A DNA stretch of 64,000 nucleotides from Bin87 sp034421995 (GCA_034421995.1 DAOUJY010000040.1:26233-90232); one strand, 5' to 3'; shown: positions 27,746 through 36,276, counted from the first letter of the stretch. Notes: generated by a model from the letters alone, not told the origin. Numbers and translations: made by a program.

Positions 27746-28855
27746 TTACCCCACGAACAAATCCTCCGGCAAGAACGCCGACACCGTGTAGTTCGGCACA
27801 TCCACCACGTTGCTCACCTTCAGGTCCACAGCAACGCTGCAAATCACATAGGCCTGGTTGCGCGTGAAACCCCGCTCCTGAAGCAGGTCGATCATATTCA
27901 GGATAGCGTTGCGGCAGGCAAGGGTCACGTTTTCCCCGTCATTAATCCCGTCGTCAGTGACGGGCATTCCCATGGTGGCGACGAACCGGCGCGGCGCGGC
28001 CCACTCGGGAGCGATGTAGTAGTCCTCCCGGCTGAAACGGGGCCAACGGATGTTGTGTCGCTGGGCCTCTCCCTTCAGCAGGCGGAACCGGACGGTGCAA
28101 GTCGCCCCCATCTCCACGGCGGTCACGCACACTTCGCCGTCGCCCTGGGCGAAATGGCCGTCTCCCGTGGAGAACAACGCTCCGTCCACCGCCACCGGCA
28201 ACATCAGCTTTGACCCGGTGGACAGTTGCTTGACGTCGAAATTCCCCCCGTTCTCCCGGGGCGGCAGAGTGCGGATGCCATGGGTTGCGCCGATGCCCGT
28301 AATCGGAACCGCCCCGGCAGCGTCCGGCGGCAACGCGACGCCGCCGCGTTCCGCCAACTCAGCTTCCCGTCGTGTCCACGCTTCCAACTGCGCATGAGAA
28401 GGCGCGACGCCGGAAACGCCCATGAACGACGCGCCCGGCACCCGAATGCCCGGAATCTGCTCCGACGTGGCGTAGCCGTCGGCGATTGACCAGTGCACCA
28501 TGAACGGGTCGGTGAAAACATCGCGGAGGAAGCCGAAACCGGGGAAGATCACGCTGAAGGCATAGGGCTGCGGCTGGATGTCCACGAACTCCACTTCCAG
28601 CAAATCTCCCGGCTCGGATCCCTTGACCGCCACCGGGCCAGTTAGAGGATGGATGACGCCGGCGTCCATGCCGGCGAAATCTCCTTCGGTTACGCCGGGG
28701 CGCATCTGGCCGTCGAAGGCGTCGCGGGTCTCCAGCGTCACCTCTTCTCCCTCATCTACCTCTACCACGGGCGGTATGTCGGGATGCCAGCGGTTGTGTC
28801 CCGTGTTAGACTCCTCACGCAGGGGCTTGCTGCGGTCAATGGTGATGCTCTGCAT
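27746..28855 (-). CDS. acetamidase/formamidase family protein
   Basis: A 369-residue amidohydrolase of the FmdA/AmdA family, releasing ammonia from formamide or acetamide. Landmarks are HNRWHPDIPPVVEVDEGEEV near the start, HPLTGPVAVKGSEPGDLL, and GDGHFAQGDGEVCVTAVE with the family's metal-binding region. A GAGGAGGG site precedes the ATG. It is divergent from the SnoaL-like gene. Confidence 0.9.
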   Translation of the reverse strand: MQSITIDRSKPLREESNTGHNRWHPDIPPVVEVDEGEEVTLETRDAFDGQMRPGVTEGDFAGMDAGVIHPLTGPVAVKGSEPGDLLEVEFVDIQPQPYAFSVIFPGFGFLRDVFTDPFMVHWSIADGYATSEQIPGIRVPGASFMGVSGVAPSHAQLEAWTRREAELAERGGVALPPDAAGAVPITGIGATHGIRTLPPRENGGNFDVKQLSTGSKLMLPVAVDGALFSTGDGHFAQGDGEVCVTAVEMGATCTVRFRLLKGEAQRHNIRWPRFSREDYYIAPEWAAPRRFVATMGMPVTDDGINDGENVTLACRNAILNMIDLLQERGFTRNQAYVICSVAVDLKVSNVVDVPNYTVSAFLPEDLFVG

Positions 28856-28960
28856 AGGTCATTCCCTCCTCGGCAACCCCGTCTATCCGCGGCAGCCGTG
28901 CCCGGATGCTATCGGCAGCCCGGAAGGGAGTCAAGAAACCAAACGAGAGGAGTAGCCGCC

Positions 28961-29377
28961 ATGTCCTCCGCCAACCAGAACCCTGACATCATCGCCGCCA
29001 ACCTGGCCGCCGTGGAAGCCCACTTCCACTCCGAGGCCACCAATGAAGTGGAAGCGGCCCTGGACCTTTATACCGACGACGTGGTGTGGGAAGCGCCGGC
29101 CCGCGGGCTCCGTTTTGAGGGCAAACGCGCCGTCGCCGACAACTACACGCAGATGTTCGCCAAAATGGAGGACGTGGAGTTCGAGACGCTGCAACGCTTC
29201 GCCACCGAAGACCGGGTGGTGGACGACAGCGTCGTCCGCTTCCGCCTTACTGGCGAGGGTTACCTACCCCTGAACCCTGGCACGCAGATTGAAATGCGCC
29301 TGGTGCATATATTCGAGATGCGCGACGGGCTGATCAGCAAGGAGATCGGCTACGAGATGTGGCGGGCAGCAGGATAA
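28961..29377 (+). CDS. SnoaL/NTF2-like fold protein
   Basis: A 138-residue single-domain protein of the NTF2/SnoaL superfamily. The pattern NEVEAALDLYTDDVVWEAP followed by FEGKRAVADNYTQMF and a closing FEMRDGLISKEIGYEMW is characteristic. Such domains bind or isomerise small hydrophobic substrates. A GAGAGGAG site 10 bases upstream sets the start; the frame extends further upstream but overlaps the formamidase gene. Confidence 0.85.
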   Translation: MSSANQNPDIIAANLAAVEAHFHSEATNEVEAALDLYTDDVVWEAPARGLRFEGKRAVADNYTQMFAKMEDVEFETLQRFATEDRVVDDSVVRFRLTGEGYLPLNPGTQIEMRLVHIFEMRDGLISKEIGYEMWRAAG

Positions 29378-29408
29378 CTCACGACCTTCGGTGACGAGCC
29401 GATTGCAA

Positions 29409-29438
29409 CGTAGGGGCGAATGATTGTTCGCCCCTACG
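29409..29438. repeat. GTAGGGGCGAA palindrome
   Basis: A perfect 12-bp stem, CGTAGGGGCGAA paired with TTCGCCCCTACG around a 6-base loop, between the convergent SnoaL-like and DUF35 genes. Related copies occur at 53644-53665 and 58898-58925. It could act as a bidirectional terminator, but the recurrence marks it as a dispersed repeat. Confidence 0.8.
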
Positions 29439-29466
29439 GATATGGGAAGGCGATTGGTGGCTAGGG

Positions 29467-29979
29467 TCAGGCTTCCGGCACCTCGTGGGACCAGGTGAAC
29501 CCTTGATCCGGCTCATCGATCAGCCGCCACTGCGGCAGCATGAACCCTTCCTCAACCGGCTGGAAAACCGCTTCCACTCGCTTGCCAATGCCCACGTTCT
29601 CCTCTTTCTCCATGTTGAAGTCGGCGTCCACCAGGTTGCCGGTGATGCGCAGGCCGTCGAACTCGGTCGGCTGCCCGCTCTGCTCGTCCAACTCCACCAG
29701 CACAATGGCAAACGGAGCCAGATCCCGGAAGCTGGGGATCACCGTGTGCGCGACCACCTGGTAGGAGTAGATAGTTCCCTTGCCGGAAACCTGCTGCCAT
29801 TCCCAGTTCAGCGATGTACACCAGGGACACCCGGGCCCCGGCTCGCCGCGCAACAGGCCGCAGTCCGCGCACTTCTTGACCACCAGCCGACCCTCGGCGG
29901 CCGCCTCAAAATAGCCTTTGTATTCGGAATCGTTCTCGGGGATGCCCAGCGTGATACCCCGGTAGGTATAGTTCGGCAT
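29467..29979 (-). CDS. DUF35 OB-fold zinc-ribbon protein
   Basis: A 170-residue acyl-CoA-associated protein: an N-terminal rubredoxin-like zinc ribbon with CADC and CPWC, then an OB fold (GKGTIYSYQVVAHTVIPSF and ITGNLVDADF). Members bind thiolase or lipid-transfer partners, and a thiolase-like gene lies just upstream on the same strand. GGGAGAAG precedes the chosen ATG. The longer open frame would begin inside the palindromic repeat and is not used. Confidence 0.9.
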   Translation of the reverse strand: MPNYTYRGITLGIPENDSEYKGYFEAAAEGRLVVKKCADCGLLRGEPGPGCPWCTSLNWEWQQVSGKGTIYSYQVVAHTVIPSFRDLAPFAIVLVELDEQSGQPTEFDGLRITGNLVDADFNMEKEENVGIGKRVEAVFQPVEEGFMLPQWRLIDEPDQGFTWSHEVPEA

Positions 29980-30062
29980 TGTTCTTCTCCCTAGGGTTTG
30001 CCGGCCGTCGTTCCAGCCTTTCCCTTCCCAGCCTATCCTTTTATCGTTCCGGCTTTTCCACT

Positions 30063-30088
30063 CGTCATTCCGGCGAAAGCCGGAATCC
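30063..30088. repeat. CGTCATTCCGGC palindromic repeat (REP-like), copy 1
   Basis: ATTCCGGC gaaa GCCGGAAT forms an 8-bp stem with a GAAA loop. It lies between the thiolase and DUF35 genes. Just upstream are degenerate half-copies (for example tcgttccggc around 30043). Confidence 0.85.
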
Positions 30089-30093
30089 ACCGT

Positions 30094-31323
30094 CTAGTTC
30101 AGCACGTTGCCCATGATGAGGGAACTGCCCACCGCCGGCGTGCCCCAGCCCATGTTCATGCTGATCTTGGCGTCTTTCACCTGCCGGCATCCACCCTCAG
30201 CGTAATCGTAGGTGTGGTCACCCTCCAGGGCGCCAGGGCAGTAGTCGTCAACCGTGCCCCGCAGCTGCCGCACGTTCTCTATGACCATGTTCATGCCGTG
30301 GGTGTATCCCTCGCACAGGTGGCCGCCGCTCAGGTTGTTGGGACGCTTGCCGCCCAGGTTGATGATACCGGAGGTCACGTAGTCTTTGCCCTCGCCTTTT
30401 TCGCACCAGCCGTAATCCTCAAACTGCAACAGCACAGTGTACGTGAAGGCGTCGTAGCAGCCGGTTATGTCCACGTCCTCGTGCTTCACGCCGGCCAGGT
30501 CGAACACGCGCGGCCCGACGTAGTGGCCCGCGACCCGCGTGATGGGGCCGTGCTGGTAGTGGAAGTCGCCGCCGGGCTTCGTGCCGCGACCCTGCACGCC
30601 CTTGATGTAGATGGGCTTGTGCTTGAGGTCTTTGGCCCGCTCCGCCGAGGTTACGATGACGCAGGTGGCGTTGTCGGTTTCCAGGCAGCAGTCCAGCAGG
30701 TGCGCCACCGGCCGGATGATCCACCGGGAATTCATCACGTCGTCCACGGTCACCCGGTGCTTCATCAGCGCTTTGGGGTTATTGGAAGCGTGAATGGAGT
30801 GAGCCACCTTGATCGAAGCCAGATCCTCGCTCTTCACGCCATACTCCGCCATGTGGCGGGTGAAAGTGTAAGCGAACTGCTGAACGGCGCTGATGAGACC
30901 GTAGGGCCGCTTCATCAGGTCCAGCCCCCCAATGGGGGCCGACGCCCGGGCTCCGGTCCCGCCGATGCGCACGTTGGAATAGCCGTTCATCGAGCGGTAG
31001 ATGGCAACCACGTCGCACATCCCGGCTTCAATGGCCCCAATCGCCAGCCCCACCAGCGCCTCGGTTGACGACCCACCGCCGGAGCAGTCCATGTAAAAAT
31101 TGGGCCGCATCCCCAGGTCGTACTGGATGGACGTGGACGGCGTTGAGTCGCCGCCGTGGTAGCTGAGCATTCCGTCCACTTGGTCGGGCGTCAGGCCGGC
31201 GTCGTTCATGGCGTTGCGAACCGCCTCGGCGCCCAGGGCGCGGGTGGTCCGGCCCGACGCGCGGCTGTATTCGGTTTCGCCGACGCCGACGATGCAATAC
31301 TTGTCCCGTGGATTACCTGCCAT
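30094..31323 (-). CDS. thiolase-like / lipid-transfer (SCP-x type) protein
   Basis: A 409-residue thiolase-fold protein. DKYCIVGVGETEYSRASGRTT opens the domain, YMDCSGGG-type sequence around residue 80 gives a candidate nucleophile cysteine, and GGHLCEGYTHGMNM supplies the active-site histidine region. It belongs to the group that works with DUF35 partners, often in steroid or acyl side-chain breakdown. GGAGGG lies 8 bases before the chosen ATG; a start seven codons upstream is less likely. Confidence 0.88.
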   Translation of the reverse strand: MAGNPRDKYCIVGVGETEYSRASGRTTRALGAEAVRNAMNDAGLTPDQVDGMLSYHGGDSTPSTSIQYDLGMRPNFYMDCSGGGSSTEALVGLAIGAIEAGMCDVVAIYRSMNGYSNVRIGGTGARASAPIGGLDLMKRPYGLISAVQQFAYTFTRHMAEYGVKSEDLASIKVAHSIHASNNPKALMKHRVTVDDVMNSRWIIRPVAHLLDCCLETDNATCVIVTSAERAKDLKHKPIYIKGVQGRGTKPGGDFHYQHGPITRVAGHYVGPRVFDLAGVKHEDVDITGCYDAFTYTVLLQFEDYGWCEKGEGKDYVTSGIINLGGKRPNNLSGGHLCEGYTHGMNMVIENVRQLRGTVDDYCPGALEGDHTYDYAEGGCRQVKDAKISMNMGWGTPAVGSSLIMGNVLN

Positions 31324-31413
31324 ATCGTTCCCTCCGGTTGGCAACGGTCAACAAAGCGCCGCGCGCAAGCGCCCGGCGCAGTTGGGCTACGCTAACACGG
31401 GTAGAACGGGGAT

Positions 31414-31893
31414 TCAAGCGACATCCGGTTCGTCAGTTTCTTCCGGTTCGCCGGCATCCGGCGGCGCGACTATGGTGACCTGCACGCCTTCATCTTCGGC
31501 CAACTGGCAATGTGAGGACGATATGGAATAGCCGGCAACGATGGGCAGAGTGGTGTGGCCGGTAAGTTTTTTCAGCAGGCGGGCCCGGTAGGCGGCGCGC
31601 AAAATGTCCTGCTCCGTGATACAGTCTGACACTTCCACGGCCAAGCGCATCGGTTGTCGGGTTTCCCGGTCCAGGCCACTTACCACCAAGTCCAGCAACA
31701 CTAATGACTGCCGCTCATCATCGTTTAATTTACCCGCATCAACGCCGTCATCGGCGATATCCGCGAGAACGAATTTGTCCATGACGCGGATGCGCTTCAG
31801 CATATCTCCAAAGTATTCGGCGGCACGATGCCGACACCGTTGCTCAGCGACGTCGTCAAGCAACATTGTCATCCATTGGTCACGATACCGCAT
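31414..31893 (-). CDS. PD-(D/E)XK-like nuclease-fold protein
   Basis: A 159-residue protein following trpS by 43 bases. Its C-terminal half has the pattern of a minimal restriction-endonuclease-like fold: DLVVSGLDRETRQPMRLAVEVS, then DILRAAYRARLLKKLTG and IVAGYSIS. It resembles the C-terminal half of the coiled-coil protein at 35542. The N-terminal helices (VAEQRCRHRAAEYFGDML) look dimer-forming. Catalytic activity is uncertain. The frame is open upstream but overlaps trpS. Confidence 0.6.
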   Translation of the reverse strand: MRYRDQWMTMLLDDVAEQRCRHRAAEYFGDMLKRIRVMDKFVLADIADDGVDAGKLNDDERQSLVLLDLVVSGLDRETRQPMRLAVEVSDCITEQDILRAAYRARLLKKLTGHTTLPIVAGYSISSSHCQLAEDEGVQVTIVAPPDAGEPEETDEPDVA

Positions 31894-31936
31894 CGGGGGT
31901 TCACTATGTTGCACCAGAACGCCTCGTCGTGCCCGA

Positions 31937-32953
31937 TCAAGTGTACACGACCTGCATCGCCTGTCGGACGTCCTCAATGGTCTCCCGCGCGATCTCCCGC
32001 TCCCGCTCCGTGCCGGCCACCAGCACATCGCGCACATAGTCAGGGTGTTCTTCGTACCAGGCGCGTCGCTCCCGGATCGGTTCCAGGAAGCGGTTGATGG
32101 CGTTGGTGAGCCGCTCTTTGACCTCCCGGTCGCTGACGGTGCCGGCGGTGTAACGCTCCTTCAGTTCTGATACCTCATCGACATCATCATTGAAAGCGTC
32201 GTGGTACAGAAAGGCCGGATTGTACTCCACCACACCGGGGTCGGTCGCCCTCAGCCTGGGATTCTGGCCGGTGATGTCGGTGACCATGCGGCGCACCCGG
32301 TCTTCCACCTCTCCCGGGCCATCGGCCAGGTACACGGCGTTGTTCAGGCTCTTGCTCATCTTCGCCTGCCCGTCGGTGCCCACCAGCCGGCCCACCCGGC
32401 CCACCCTTGCCCGCGGGATGGGGAAAACCTCGCCGTACAGCCGGTTGAACCGGCGGGCTACGTCGCGGGTGTACTCAATATGGGACACCTGGTCCTCGCC
32501 CACCGGAACCAGGTGGGCCTTCGGCAGCAGAATGTCGGCGGCCTGGCTGATGGGATAATTGAAGAACCCCAACGTGATGGACTGGTTGTCCGCCTCCAAC
32601 TGCGCGGTTTCGGCGCGCAGGGTCGGGTTCCTCTGGTGCTGATTCAACGGCATCAGCATGGAGAAGAACATGGTCAACTCAGCGTGCTCCGGCACGTAGC
32701 TCTGGATGACGAATGAGGACTTCTCCGGGTCAAGACCGACCGCCAGCCAGTCGGTGGCCACTTCCAGCACCGACCGTTGGATGAGGCCGATGTCGTCCAG
32801 ATGGTCCCCCATCGCCTGATAGTCAGCGATCAGGAAGAAGCACTCGTACTCGTGCTGCATCTGGACCCAATTCTCCAGCGCACCCAAGTAGTGTCCAAGA
32901 TGCAGTTGCCCGGTGGGGCGCATTCCGGTGAGTATGCGTTGCTGGTCGGACAT
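31937..32953 (-). CDS. trpS: tryptophanyl-tRNA synthetase (bacterial type)
   Basis: A class I aminoacyl-tRNA synthetase charging tRNA-Trp. Both signatures are intact: HIGH as GQLHLGHYLG near residue 20 and KMSKS as GQAKMSKSLNNA. RILTGMRPTG at the start is the bacterial TrpS hallmark. The ATG at 32953 fits the usual N-terminus; an ATG 11 codons earlier (32986) is possible. It is the normal copy, so the TrpRS-like protein encoded directly upstream is not needed for protein synthesis. Confidence 0.93.
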   Translation of the reverse strand: MSDQQRILTGMRPTGQLHLGHYLGALENWVQMQHEYECFFLIADYQAMGDHLDDIGLIQRSVLEVATDWLAVGLDPEKSSFVIQSYVPEHAELTMFFSMLMPLNQHQRNPTLRAETAQLEADNQSITLGFFNYPISQAADILLPKAHLVPVGEDQVSHIEYTRDVARRFNRLYGEVFPIPRARVGRVGRLVGTDGQAKMSKSLNNAVYLADGPGEVEDRVRRMVTDITGQNPRLRATDPGVVEYNPAFLYHDAFNDDVDEVSELKERYTAGTVSDREVKERLTNAINRFLEPIRERRAWYEEHPDYVRDVLVAGTEREREIARETIEDVRQAMQVVYT

Positions 32954-33028
32954 AATAGAAGCGGTCTCCGTAAGATTTTGCGTCATGTTTCAGGTTGAAA
33001 CTAGGGCAAGTTCAGACCGGCACCACCG

Positions 33029-33199
33029 TCATGCTCGTCTTCCTTTGAGATAGAACTCCCAGACATAAGCTAAAACGGCAATGGAGAGCAGGACCAAGAT
33101 GGCTATTCCGATGGGGGCAAGCCACCTGTATTGCTCCTCACAAACGGCGACGGTGTAAGGTGGCGTCGTGCTGATGTGATTGAGGAAAAATTCCTTCAT
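33029..33199 (-). CDS. 56-residue single-helix membrane protein, coupled to the AroQ/TrpRS-like gene
   Basis: A short open frame starting MKEFFLNHIS and ending EFYLKGRRA. It contains one strongly hydrophobic helix, residues about 27-46 (LAPIGIAILVLLSIAVLAYV), followed by positively charged residues, predicting N-out/C-in topology. A single cysteine (C20) lies before the helix. GAGGAGG lies about 8 bases upstream, inside the end of the preceding gene, and an alternative in-frame ATG two codons earlier overlaps that gene's stop (ATGA). Cotranslation with the 743-residue protein is therefore very likely. No family recognised. Confidence 0.72.
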   Translation of the reverse strand: MKEFFLNHISTTPPYTVAVCEEQYRWLAPIGIAILVLLSIAVLAYVWEFYLKGRRA

Positions 33200-33201
33200 C
33201 G

Positions 33202-35433
33202 TCATTCCTCCTCTTCGGCCCGGCCGGTCAGAGCGCCGGCGCGCCGTATAGTATCGTCAGGGAGACCGTTCCTAATCTGGTGATGCCTACCCAGATATTC
33301 TAGCAGGCCGTCCGCCGCCAACGCTTTGCACTCGCCGCACAACAGCGCCCCGGAGCGGCACCGCTGTTGCAAAGCCGCGAATTCCTCCGGATGCGGCGTG
33401 GCGTAGAAGGCATGGATGCTGGAGACGGCGCAGACGCGCGGGTCGGGATTTCCACCCTTTTCGCGCTGCTCTTCCAGGGTCCTGCGGCCTCCGGTATAGG
33501 CGCGCCCGATGCGGCGTCGTATGTCGGCTGGTTCGTCATCGTAGGTAATGCGTCCCGGAGGGACTGCGTTGGTCATAACCTCAACCGCGCTGCCAGTGGC
33601 CGGGTCGCTGTAGGTGGTCAGCCCGCGCATCATCCGAAGGTACAACGCCGATGGCTTGACGAAGCCGAACCGTTCCGCCACGTTTCGCGCCATTCGGACA
33701 TAGACGTCGCCGCCGATGCCGTCCAGCACCAGCGTCCGGCAAGGCCCGCCGCGCTCCGGTTGCTGGGGATGCAGGACATCCGCCAGGCGCAAGAGAGGCC
33801 GGAAGGTATCGGTCGCGCTGTCGCGCAAGCGAAGCCCCAGCGCGGAGTTCAATACGCTCAAAGGAATGGCGTTTCCCAAGGCAAAAGCCGTTTGTATGAC
33901 TGCGGAGTTGTCCTGTTGGAGGTAGGCGTCGGTACGGTCCAGGTCAAGGCCGGCAGCGGCCATCGTCAGCAAACTTTCTCGCATGAAGCGGCGCGCCTGT
34001 CCCAGATTATCCAACTCGTCCCGGAAACCCACTACGATGTCTGCGCCCAAACGCTGGAAAAAAACCAGCAGATTGACCAGCGTACCGTGACCCAGGTGCA
34101 TGGGTCCGTCGATGGGGAAAGCCGCAATCACCTTGCAATCCGCCGCTGGCGGACCGTCGGCCAGGGCTTGCAGGAACAAATCGGCATCCCGGCTGCCTAC
34201 GATCTGACCGGTCACCATGTACGGATGGGCCTCGTCGAACCACTGGACAAACTGCCGCCGCTGTTCCGGGTAGGCCTCGTTGAGGCCGGTTACGCGCAGT
34301 TCCTTGATGAGTTCGTTTTCCCGTGCCAGTGGCTGGTCACCGGTGCGAACCACCAGCGACGGAATGGCAATGTCCGCTTCGTCGGTGCGAGTTTCGGGCG
34401 ACTCGGCGTCGAGAATCTGACCGTAAAGGCGGCTCAGGCGTTGGGCGATATCGTTGAGCGTCCGCTCCTGTGCCTCCCGGGCGTTGGACAACAGCAGCCT
34501 GGCAATGTCTTCTGCGGTTTCGGCGGACAACCCCAATTGTCGTGCCCGGCGGCGGGCGCTGACGAAGAGGTTTTCCTCCACTGCCGGCTTGTGTATGGTG
34601 TCACTTTCAAGGTACTTTTCGGCGGCAACGTTGCGGGATGCTTCGATGCGAGCGTGGGCCAGCTCTAGGATCCGGTCGTGGCTGCCGGCTATAATCGCTC
34701 GCTGCCGACCCCGATACTCGCCATACGGAAGGCCACCGGCCGGCATCTGGGAACGAACCAAAGCAGGGTCTTCGCCGGTCAGGATACGATTGACGCCTTG
34801 TTCAATCTCTTCGACTTCCGCCAGCCGTCGCCAGTCCGGTGGCGCCAGGGCGGCCGGCTGCTCGTCCAGCCATGCGCTCAACCGAGGCATCCGCTCGTCG
34901 TAAATTGCGGTCGCCCGGGGTAAGCCCAACCTTTCGCGGAGACCCAACGCCGGCATCAAATAATCCCGCCGGTACGCGGCGAGGTAACTCTCACGCGGGC
35001 GTCCGGCGGCCGGGGTATCGCGCAGATAGTCAGCATGGCGTTCGGTATCCACCAGATCCAACAAGGCTGCCTGCATCAACAAGTGGGCGATACCGTCGTC
35101 AGCAGATGCGGACCACATGCCCACAATTCCGTCTCGAACCGCGTCAACGAATGCCTCGGGAGCGCCGGCTCCCCGCAGCCATGCGGCGGCGATGGCGCTT
35201 GAAGTTTCCCAGCGATTGGGGTCGCCGGGAGCGCCGGTTAGGTGGAACAGAGCAGCCGCATTGGTTTCCGCCGGCTTCCCGTTCCCGCCGTCGGACCCGA
35301 TCAACTCGGCGGCAATGCCAGCGATGCGCCGGGCCGCCGGCAGTCCTTCCGCGTCCGGATGCCGGGCATAAGCAGCGGCCAGGGATGCTGTCAACCGATG
35401 CCCGTCGGGAATGTAGGGTTGAACGGTAGCCAT
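33202..35433 (-). CDS. HD-like / AroQ chorismate-mutase-like / archaeal TrpRS-like fusion protein
   Basis: A 743-residue protein with three parts. Residues 10-110 look like a worn HD domain: ALFHLTG stands where HD would be. Residues 240-330 align without gaps to the E. coli PheA chorismate mutase domain as I recall it, keeping R245, R262, K273, E286 and Q322 (equivalents of R11, R28, K39, E52, Q88) but not D48, R51 or S84. Residues 375-725 match archaeal/eukaryotic TrpRS: SRDADLFLQAL, HIGH as GPMHLGHG (446-449), FVKPSALYLRMMRGL, TGGRRTLEEQ and CRSGALLCGECK. The KMSSS loop reads TYSDPATGSA and is lost. It precedes a one-helix membrane protein and trpS. Ligand sensing or adenylate chemistry is inference. 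Confidence 0.72.
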   Translation of the reverse strand: MATVQPYIPDGHRLTASLAAAYARHPDAEGLPAARRIAGIAAELIGSDGGNGKPAETNAAALFHLTGAPGDPNRWETSSAIAAAWLRGAGAPEAFVDAVRDGIVGMWSASADDGIAHLLMQAALLDLVDTERHADYLRDTPAAGRPRESYLAAYRRDYLMPALGLRERLGLPRATAIYDERMPRLSAWLDEQPAALAPPDWRRLAEVEEIEQGVNRILTGEDPALVRSQMPAGGLPYGEYRGRQRAIIAGSHDRILELAHARIEASRNVAAEKYLESDTIHKPAVEENLFVSARRRARQLGLSAETAEDIARLLLSNAREAQERTLNDIAQRLSRLYGQILDAESPETRTDEADIAIPSLVVRTGDQPLARENELIKELRVTGLNEAYPEQRRQFVQWFDEAHPYMVTGQIVGSRDADLFLQALADGPPAADCKVIAAFPIDGPMHLGHGTLVNLLVFFQRLGADIVVGFRDELDNLGQARRFMRESLLTMAAAGLDLDRTDAYLQQDNSAVIQTAFALGNAIPLSVLNSALGLRLRDSATDTFRPLLRLADVLHPQQPERGGPCRTLVLDGIGGDVYVRMARNVAERFGFVKPSALYLRMMRGLTTYSDPATGSAVEVMTNAVPPGRITYDDEPADIRRRIGRAYTGGRRTLEEQREKGGNPDPRVCAVSSIHAFYATPHPEEFAALQQRCRSGALLCGECKALAADGLLEYLGRHHQIRNGLPDDTIRRAGALTGRAEEEE

Positions 35434-35468
35434 GACGCCAAAAACTGCGATCCATCCAATTTGGCTAC

Positions 35469-35477
35469 ATCATACCA
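35469..35477 (-). promoter_or_regulatory. extended -10 promoter candidate for the fusion-protein operon
   Basis: Reading on the minus strand, TGGTATGAT is an extended -10 element about 36 bases before the start codon at 35433. No convincing -35 is visible. The opposite-strand gene at 35542 starts about 65 bases away, so its promoter shares this region. Confidence 0.4.
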
Positions 35478-35541
35478 GCAATGCCGAATATTCACTGCGC
35501 ATCGGCAGGGTGGTAGAATGGATCGAAACATGAGGTAATCA

Positions 35542-36258
35542 ATGGCAGACCGGATCGAAACTTTCCAGGACTTGCTCAAACTTCTGGACGCCAAGCCGGA
35601 GTGGGTCGAAGAGTTGCGCGTGCGGCTGTTGCCCGCGGAACTCATAGCCTTGCCGGCGCTGGTGGCTGAATTTGTCGCTTCCACCAACAAGCGGTTCGAC
35701 GCCCTTGAAAGGGATGTGACGGAATTGAAGGCTGACGTGGCGGAATTGAAGGCCGGCCAAGAGCGCATGGAAGCGCGCCAGGACCGCATGGAGACGCGCC
35801 AGGACCGCATGGAAAGCGACATCGGCCAAATCAAGGGGCAGATAACCCCGATCACAGCACGCCGCATGGTCGGCAAAATCGCCGAAGTCACCCAATCACG
35901 CCGCCCCCGTTGGTTGGCGGATACCGACATAATCGATATTGCCGATGATGCTGATACCGCCAACGTCCCGTACAACGAACTGGAGAGTTTTCGAGCGATT
36001 GATCTTGCGCTGCGCGCTATTGACAAATCCAGCGCGGACAGCGCCGAGCACTACGTCATCATTGAATGCTCATCTACCGTTGATGCCAATGACGTGGAGC
36101 GCGCCCGTAGAAACGCCGCTTATATGACCCAATTCACCGGCCAACCGACCCGAGCGGTGGTCATTGGCAACCAGGTTCCGGCCGAAGTGGAACGGCTGGC
36201 CGACCAAATGTCCGTGGCCTGTATCACCATCACCAACAAGTCGGCGCGGCCCCGGTAG
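35542..36258 (+). CDS. coiled-coil protein with PD-(D/E)XK-like C-terminus
   Basis: A 238-residue protein divergent from the fusion-protein operon. Residues about 45-100 form a long coiled coil with near-repeats (MEARQDRMETRQDRMESD). The C-terminal half, from LADTDIIDIADDAD through YVIIECSSTVDANDVERARRNAAYM, has the acidic-strand and E-x-S pattern of a restriction-endonuclease-like fold and resembles the protein at 31414. Many Chloroflexota and cyanobacterial DUF3782-type proteins have this layout. Enzymatic activity unproven. Confidence 0.65.
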   Translation: MADRIETFQDLLKLLDAKPEWVEELRVRLLPAELIALPALVAEFVASTNKRFDALERDVTELKADVAELKAGQERMEARQDRMETRQDRMESDIGQIKGQITPITARRMVGKIAEVTQSRRPRWLADTDIIDIADDADTANVPYNELESFRAIDLALRAIDKSSADSAEHYVIIECSSTVDANDVERARRNAAYMTQFTGQPTRAVVIGNQVPAEVERLADQMSVACITITNKSARPR

Positions 36259-36276
36259 CGGCGCAGCCGGGCCCGC

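Noticed and set aside
33367..34668. A 433-residue plus-strand frame opposite the AroQ/TrpRS-like gene
   Set aside because: The minus-strand protein carries several specific motifs; the opposite frame has none.
36250..36270. CCGG-rich hairpin between convergent genes as a terminator
   Set aside because: The stem is short and interrupted and has no T-run.
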